A DNA stretch of 64,000 nucleotides from Blautia sp. MSJ-9 (GTDB lineage Bacteria > Bacillota > Clostridia > Lachnospirales > Lachnospiraceae): positions 25,947 to 89,946 of the forward strand of contig NZ_JAHLQG010000020.1 in the NCBI RefSeq assembly GCF_018919065.1, read 5' to 3'. Below, one piece after another: positions 59,405-64,000 of the stretch. A program made the position numbers and the translations under genes. The first letter of the stretch is position 1; each line of letters opens with the position of its first letter. The notes below the pieces were generated by a model that was not told the origin of the DNA, made no database searches, and worked only from the letters and a program-made list of their open reading frames with translations.

Positions 59405-59717
59405 ATTTCGGTGACAATTCATCATCATACGGGATGCGATGATTATTATTTAACTGAATCACGTAATTTCCCTGCTTCAATTGTGAAAAGCAATAAGCAG
59501 TGAAGGGGTGCATCCCCTGATAAACTGCGAAGCAGATATTGGTTTAAAACTATGAAGCGGAATAAAGTGAAAATAATTATATAATTATAAGAAAGGGCTG
59601 GAAGATGCAGAGATGTGTCATCCGGCTTTTTGATTGTATATACCAAACTTACATCACAAATATCACAAGATAAAATAAAAATACGAAAGCTGATGCTGAG
59701 ATGGAGGGCGGTGTAAA
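59405..59717. other. Host intergenic region right of attR
   Basis: No gene seen. Contains a short AGGGG/CCCCT hairpin near 59503 and an imperfect stem GGGCTGGA...TCCGGCTTTTT (about 59597-59634) that could be a terminator. Before integration it was the queA downstream region. Confidence 0.5.
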
Positions 59718-59966
59718 ATGGAATATCATACAGGTAGAAATTCAGGTTCCCGTACTTATACATCTGAGAAAAAACAAGGGAAAAATCGAAAAACAGCGGG
59801 TGTGATAGGTGCTTTTGCAGTTGTGTGTATGCTGTTTCTCGTAATTGCCGCAGGATATAAAATTTTGCCTTATATAAACAATTCAGAAGAAAAAGGCAGT
59901 TACAGGATTATTTCAGATAGAATAATTGGAATACAAAAAACTAAAAGCCGGGAAGCTCAAATGTAA
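59718..59966 (+). CDS. Small membrane protein, 82 aa
   Basis: Basic N-terminus (HTGRNSGSRTYTSEKKQGKNRKTAG), one membrane segment (VIGAFAVVCMLFLVIAAGYKILPY) and a short outside tail. Host gene; family not recognised. It ends inside its terminator. Confidence 0.55.
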   Translation: MEYHTGRNSGSRTYTSEKKQGKNRKTAGVIGAFAVVCMLFLVIAAGYKILPYINNSEEKGSYRIISDRIIGIQKTKSREAQM

Positions 59967-59984
59967 ACTTCCCGGCTTATTTTA
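59945..59984 (+). terminator. Terminator of the small membrane protein gene
   Basis: AAGCCGGGAAG (59945-59955) pairs perfectly with CTTCCCGGCTT (59968-59978), followed by ATTTTA. It overlaps the gene end. The arms resemble the stem next to attL (CCGGGAAG-type). Confidence 0.8.
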
Positions 59985-60097
59985 GTATATCAACAAGATT
60001 GCTCCAAGAAAAAACTTATCAGCACATTAGAGCGTGTTAAAAAAATCATTCCTGTAATCTGCACGCCCCACTTTGCGGTATATTTTTTAAACATACT

Positions 60098-61465
60098 TTA
60101 GTTCATATCAATCAGATTATTATCCGAAATATCATCCTCCGAAGAATCTGTATCTGAAGAATTTTCACTTGAAATATCTGATTCAGATGAGCTGGTAGAT
60201 GTATTACGGTTATTATATTCCGCAGTAAAAGTAGTTCCCTCAGCAGTAGAAATCCACGAACTTCGTTCATTAATCTTCTCCAGGATACGCGTTGCTTCAT
60301 CACCTTCCGCAGGAGTTGGCTGATAATTATTGTATCCGTCATAAGCAGCAGAGGAAATAGAACAGGGAATAATATTGGTTACATTATCATTTTTTACTCC
60401 ATCAGCATCAATAGTAAAGGTCTGCTGGTAGATCATGGTATCCATATCGCTCGGGGAACTGTTGCCGCCAAAACAGAAATTACCAAGACTGTATACAATA
60501 TTCTTTCCCTTATAAGTTTCAATACCCTGAAGTACATGAGGGTGATGTCCACATACCAGATCAGCGCCCAGATCGATTGCCATGCGGCCAAGAGTTGTCT
60601 GGTTATTGTCAGGAACAGTTTCTGTTTCATTGCCCCAGTGGAAGATTACCACGATCAGCTGTGCACCATCTGACTGCACTTTGGCAATATTATCTTTTAA
60701 CTGCTGTTCCCGGTCAAGATGATCGTACAGTTCATAAATACCTACCATACCTACCTTGATTCCCTTTATATCCATAACAGCAGTTTCGTCATATCCGAAA
60801 TGAACAATTCCTGCATCATCCAGTGCTGCCAGGGTATCATCAAAGCCCTGATCGCCATAATCGTGGCTGTGATTATTAGCAGTATTTACTGCCTCCACGG
60901 AGCTGCCGGATAAAACAGAAGCATAGGAGGCAGGGGCTTTAAATGCAAATGTTTTGTCTTCCCGTTCATCTGAATCAGTAAGTGTTCCCTCGAAATTTGC
61001 AATGGTCAGATCATCAGCAGAGAAAATACTTCTTACATTCTGAAGAAAATAATCGGCACCATAATTCTCATAATAAGCATTTAAGCTGGTATCGTAATCG
61101 AAGGTTTCATCTGTTCCGAGGGTGCAGTCACCGACAACACTGAGAGTCAGAGAAACAGGAGCGGATATCGCGGTATCAGATGAATCTGTTTCTTGAGAAT
61201 CTGTGGCAGCTGTTTGGTTACTGTCACCGGATGCGTTCATGGAAACCGCATTTTGGGCAGTGGTCTGTTTGGCCTGCATATAGTTGCTGCATCCCCGAAT
61301 TCCTGCCAGAATGAGTACAAAAACCAGGATGAAACCTCCAATTCCGGCGGCGATCAGTAGTTTCTGACGTTTTTCCTGATAATACTTTGATTTTTTGTAG
61401 ATATCTTTTCTGCGGGCAGAAGAGTTTTTGGCAGGAGGATGTTTTGATTTTGGATGTGAGTTCAT
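60098..61465 (-). CDS. CapA-family (PgsA-like) metallophosphatase-fold protein
   Basis: 455 aa. Basic start, one membrane anchor (LLIAAGIGGFILVFVLILAGI), then the CapA domain: LSVVGDCTLGTDETFDYD, IANFEGTLTD, VNTANNHSHDYGDQGF, VIFHWGNE, DLVCGHHPHVLQGIE, IVYSLGNFCFGG. The His/Asp/Asn positions are conserved. Ser/Asp-rich C-terminal tail. Named after poly-gamma-glutamate synthesis, but isolated copies like this act in unknown envelope functions. Confidence 0.85.
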   Translation of the reverse strand: MNSHPKSKHPPAKNSSARRKDIYKKSKYYQEKRQKLLIAAGIGGFILVFVLILAGIRGCSNYMQAKQTTAQNAVSMNASGDSNQTAATDSQETDSSDTAISAPVSLTLSVVGDCTLGTDETFDYDTSLNAYYENYGADYFLQNVRSIFSADDLTIANFEGTLTDSDEREDKTFAFKAPASYASVLSGSSVEAVNTANNHSHDYGDQGFDDTLAALDDAGIVHFGYDETAVMDIKGIKVGMVGIYELYDHLDREQQLKDNIAKVQSDGAQLIVVIFHWGNETETVPDNNQTTLGRMAIDLGADLVCGHHPHVLQGIETYKGKNIVYSLGNFCFGGNSSPSDMDTMIYQQTFTIDADGVKNDNVTNIIPCSISSAAYDGYNNYQPTPAEGDEATRILEKINERSSWISTAEGTTFTAEYNNRNTSTSSSESDISSENSSDTDSSEDDISDNNLIDMN

Positions 61466-61768
61466 ATGTGATTCTCGCTTTCTATGTATTTATAGCAATT
61501 TCATGATTATGTATTTAACCAAATCGAGTGAGTATTCAGATTCAATTGAGAAAATCTGCCGGACGTCAGCCTGTCCGATTTTTTTCATATGTTCTTTACT
61601 TGCTATATTCAGAATTAACAAAATAAAAGAATATTTTATCGATCATATATGAAAAGTATATAGAGAATTCACAGAATCGTCAATAAATAAGTCTTTTCAT
61701 AAAACCGTATTTTTGTTATAATACTATGACAAAAGGTTACATAAATATTACAGGCAGAGGAATGATAT
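61466..61768. promoter_or_regulatory. capA-nfo intergenic region with nfo promoter
   Basis: Divergent gap. The nfo promoter has TTTTCA (61694-61699), 17-nt spacer and an extended -10 TGT-TATAAT (61717-61722). A plus-strand hairpin CGGAC/GTCCG followed by ATTTTTTT lies near 61561-61586 without an obvious gene in front of it. Confidence 0.6.
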
Positions 61769-62605
61769 ATGTTATATATAGGAAATCACACAAGTTCTTC
61801 CAAAGGATACCTGGCAATGGGAAAACAGACACTTGCAAATGGAGGTAATACCTTTGCGTTTTTTACCAGAAATCCAAGAGGTGGAAGGGCAAAGGATATT
61901 AATTTGCAGGATGTGCAGGAATTTCTGCAGCTTGCACAGGAGAATCATTTTGGAAAAATAGTAGCGCATGCACCTTATACGATGAATTGTGCCGGAGCGA
62001 AGGAGAATCTGAGAGATTTTGCCAGAGAGACAATGGCAGATGATCTGAAACGTCTGGAACTGACTCCAGGAAATTATTATAATTTTCATCCGGGAAACCA
62101 TGTCGGACAGGGCGCAGAAACTGGTATTGCTAGGATTGCAGAGATTTTGAATGAAGTACTTACAGAAGAACAGAGCACTACAGTACTTCTGGAAACCATG
62201 TCAGGAAAAGGCAGTGAAATAGGTCGAAACTTTGATGAACTGCGCCAGATCATTGACAGGGTAGAACGAAAAGATAAGCTGGGTGTCTGTCTTGACACCT
62301 GTCATGTCTGGGATGGCGGATATGATATTGTAAATAACCTTGATGGGGTATTTACAGAATTTGACAGTGTGATCGGATTGGACAGATTAAAAGCAATTCA
62401 TTTGAATGACAGTATGAATGGACTTGGCAGTCACAAAGACCGACATGCGAAGATTGGTGAAGGCGAAATTGGTCTGGAAGCTTTGGTACGTGTGATCAGA
62501 CATCCTGCCACAAAAGGAATCCCATTTATTCTGGAAACACCGAATGATGATGAGGGATGGACTCGTGAGATTGCACTTCTCAGGAAAGAATACGAGGGAA
62601 AATAA
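61769..62605 (+). CDS. nfo: Deoxyribonuclease IV (AP endonuclease, EndoIV)
   Basis: 278 aa. Zn-dependent TIM-barrel base-excision enzyme that cuts 5' to abasic sites: [91 protein letters not shown]. All metal ligands appear present. Normal length. Confidence 0.96.
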   Translation: MLYIGNHTSSSKGYLAMGKQTLANGGNTFAFFTRNPRGGRAKDINLQDVQEFLQLAQENHFGKIVAHAPYTMNCAGAKENLRDFARETMADDLKRLELTPGNYYNFHPGNHVGQGAETGIARIAEILNEVLTEEQSTTVLLETMSGKGSEIGRNFDELRQIIDRVERKDKLGVCLDTCHVWDGGYDIVNNLDGVFTEFDSVIGLDRLKAIHLNDSMNGLGSHKDRHAKIGEGEIGLEALVRVIRHPATKGIPFILETPNDDEGWTREIALLRKEYEGK

Positions 62606-62607
62606 AG

Positions 62608-63162
62608 ATGAAAACATTGATTTTTAACGGTTCACCGCGAAAGAACGGTGAGACTGTATATATGATCCGAACTCTGCTGGAAGCCTTGGGTGGAGATTTT
62701 AAGGTGGTTGATGCGTATAGGGCAGATATCCGCCCGTGTATAGACTGCAGATGGTGTTTTGACCATGCAGGATGTGCAGTCAGAGATGAATGGCAGGAGA
62801 TTCTTTCTTATATTGAAGAATGCGATCATATTATTATGGCGTCTCCGGTATATTTTGAGGAAGTTACGGGAATGCTTCTTGCAGTGATGAGCAGACTGCA
62901 GACTTATTTCAGTGCCAGATATATTCGCAAAGAGGAGCCTGTTCCGAAGAAGAAAACAGGTGCAGTTCTTCTTGCTGCAGGAAGCATCGGACCGAGGGAA
63001 AAAGCGGAAAGCACTTCAGAAATGCTTTTGCGTCAGATGAGCTGTAACAGTCTGGGAACTGTGTATGTGAACCGTACGGATAAAGTGCCGGTGAAAGACA
63101 GGGAAGATATTTTGTGTGAAATAAAAGAGCTGGCAGAGAAATTAAAGACTGTGAAAGGATGA
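62608..63162 (+). CDS. NADPH-dependent FMN reductase / iron-sulfur flavoprotein family
   Basis: 184 aa flavodoxin-like fold: TLIFNGSPRKNGETVYMIRTLLEAL (FMN phosphate loop) and PCIDCRWCFDHAGCAVRDEWQEIL, whose Cys cluster resembles iron-sulfur flavoproteins, then ASPVYFEEVTGML. Two bases after nfo, so cotranscribed. Substrate unknown. Confidence 0.8.
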   Translation: MKTLIFNGSPRKNGETVYMIRTLLEALGGDFKVVDAYRADIRPCIDCRWCFDHAGCAVRDEWQEILSYIEECDHIIMASPVYFEEVTGMLLAVMSRLQTYFSARYIRKEEPVPKKKTGAVLLAAGSIGPREKAESTSEMLLRQMSCNSLGTVYVNRTDKVPVKDREDILCEIKELAEKLKTVKG

Positions 63163-63167
63163 GCGAA

Positions 63168-63536
63168 ATGAAGAGAATAAAATACTTTATGATCACGGGA
63201 ATGCTTCTGGCATCGATTGGACTTGCCGGATGTGGTAAGAAAGCAGAAGATGATATTACAAATAAAGAGATTTATCAGGATGATCTTGAACCATTGACTG
63301 AGGATGAACTTAATGAAATGGATGCAGATACTTCTGACGAAGATATGAAACAGATAGAGGAGCCTGATGAAGAGGGCACAGATAGTACAGATAGTACAGA
63401 TACTACAGATGCAACAGAAACTACAGATGAAACTGAGAATTCAGACACATCAGATGCAGCGAAATCTTCAGACAAAAATACAAAGGGTTCTTCTGATAAA
63501 ACAGACACAGCAAATACAACAAAATCTTCAAAATAA
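63168..63536 (+). CDS. Small Thr/Ser/Asp-rich lipoprotein
   Basis: 122 aa. Lipobox LASIGLAGC after MKRIKYFMITGML; the rest is acidic and low complexity with TDSTDSTDTTDATETTDETENSD. Start 63168 is preferred over 63159 because AAAGGA is 9 nt upstream. Linked to nfo and the flavoprotein gene. Probably a surface-exposed spacer-like lipoprotein. Confidence 0.7.
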   Translation: MKRIKYFMITGMLLASIGLAGCGKKAEDDITNKEIYQDDLEPLTEDELNEMDADTSDEDMKQIEEPDEEGTDSTDSTDTTDATETTDETENSDTSDAAKSSDKNTKGSSDKTDTANTTKSSK

Positions 63537-63760
63537 TTATAAAGATTAACTGGAAATCATAAAAAGCAGGATAAGATACAAAAGACCATGAAAAAAGCAC
63601 TCATTTGTGATCTGCCCCTTGTCAAGTAGACAAGCAAAATATTCAAAATGAATTTCTAAATGTACCCGCCATGTCTGATTTGATGTGGCGGGTATTTATG
63701 TTTATGAAACATTTATTCCACGGCCAGCTTTACAATGCGTCTCTGTGAGCATGTTTGAAG
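63537..63760. other. Gap with terminator-like hairpin and probable IS3-family end
   Basis: TGATCTGCCCCTTGTCAAG from 63608 looks like the terminal inverted repeat of a clostridial IS3 element, so the IS probably begins here and runs beyond the window. ACCCGCCA (63664-63671) pairs with TGGCGGGT (63686-63693), followed by ATTTATG. The other IS end is outside, so this boundary is not confirmed. Confidence 0.45.
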
Positions 63761-64000
63761 TTACGCACACCATTTTGATTTGTATGCTATAATCCGTTTA
63801 TTTTCAGCAATGGGATATTGGATTGGTTCCTTTGCCGATAATGCATCCTGCCTTACTTCTGACGGAGTTTTACAGCAAAACCTATCCTGAGGTCTTTCCT
63901 CGGCATAAAACTTCATGTATCTGTCAATTGCTAAGCGAAGAGACTGTTCATCTGTTATCTGGTACATACAGTACATTTCCGATTTTATGATTCCCCACAC
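63761..64000 (-). CDS. IS3-family transposase (OrfB), 3' part
   Basis: 79 C-terminal residues of an integrase-core transposase, open to the window edge: HWG-like WGIIKSEMY, then AIDRYMKFYAEERPQDRFCCKTPSEVRQDAL, the standard end of IS3/IS150-group OrfB. The catalytic D,D and the rest are outside. Belongs to the host flank, not the prophage. Confidence 0.85.
   Translation of the reverse strand: MWGIIKSEMYCMYQITDEQSLRLAIDRYMKFYAEERPQDRFCCKTPSEVRQDALSAKEPIQYPIAENKRIIAYKSKWCA

Overview
The window is a low-to-mid GC Firmicutes chromosome, most likely a gut Lachnospiraceae (Clostridia; relatives such as Blautia, Dorea or Mediterraneibacter). I infer this from the smc-ftsY / ylxM-ffh-rpsP-khpA-rimM-trmD-queA order, the strong GGAGG ribosome binding sites, and the style of the phage and IS3 proteins. 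No rRNA, tRNA or CRISPR array was recognised.

Host left flank (1-10475): the 3' part of smc, ftsY, the threonine deaminase ilvA, then the signal-recognition-particle and ribosome-maturation cluster ending in queA. Host right flank (59405-64000): a small membrane protein, a CapA-family protein (minus strand), endonuclease IV (nfo), an FMN-type flavoprotein, a small lipoprotein, and the end of an IS3-family element cut by the window edge.

Between them sits a ~48.9 kb prophage (10476-59404), bounded by a 14-bp direct repeat just downstream of queA. Joining the two bacterial flanks gives a near-perfect inverted-repeat attB centred on AA, as expected for the large serine integrase at its left end. 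Layout: integrase, small ORF, repressor / divergent Cro-like gene; recombination and replication (SSAP-like protein, PD-(D/E)XK nuclease, HerA-like ATPase, DnaD-like initiator, DnaC-like loader, RusA); PBSX(Xkd)-type head and contractile tail genes; a diversity-generating retroelement (DGR) attached to the tail-tip gene; a lysis cassette (XhlA-like, holin, two-domain endolysin); then a large accessory/early right arm ending in ssb.

Main points of interest. (1) A complete DGR: C-type-lectin-like target with a variable repeat, Avd, template repeat and reverse transcriptase. VR and TR differ at nine template adenines plus one non-adenine site. (2) The head-packaging genes (terminase, portal, protease) are missing. 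A DUF1492-like reading frame runs straight into the 3' part of an XkdF-like gene, so the phage looks unable to package DNA while the tail and DGR are intact. (3) An apparently unannotated Fst/par-type type I toxin-antitoxin locus (29-aa toxin, SD-sequestering hairpin, shared terminator, convergent antisense RNA with its own promoter, DRa/DRb-type direct repeats). (4) At least a dozen copies of a 16-bp operator, ACTCA-N6-(T/C)GAG(T/C), spread over the prophage and tied to three near-identical right-arm promoters. (5) A C9 tract in the signal-peptide region of a secreted peptidoglycan-binding-domain protein, suggesting phase variation. (6) An A7 slippery site between the two tail-chaperone reading frames.

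How the parts probably work together: the repressor at 12.6 kb holds the divergent early promoter and the distant right-arm promoters through the repeated operator. On induction the right arm (regulators, zinc-ribbon proteins, GHKL ATPase, ASCH protein, SSB) and the left replication block would be expressed. The tail module with its DGR-varied tip would give a contractile particle with changing binding specificity. The Fst-like locus and the secreted protein are probably expressed from the lysogen and favour its retention or alter the host surface. Family assignments are by eye from sequence motifs; no searches were run.
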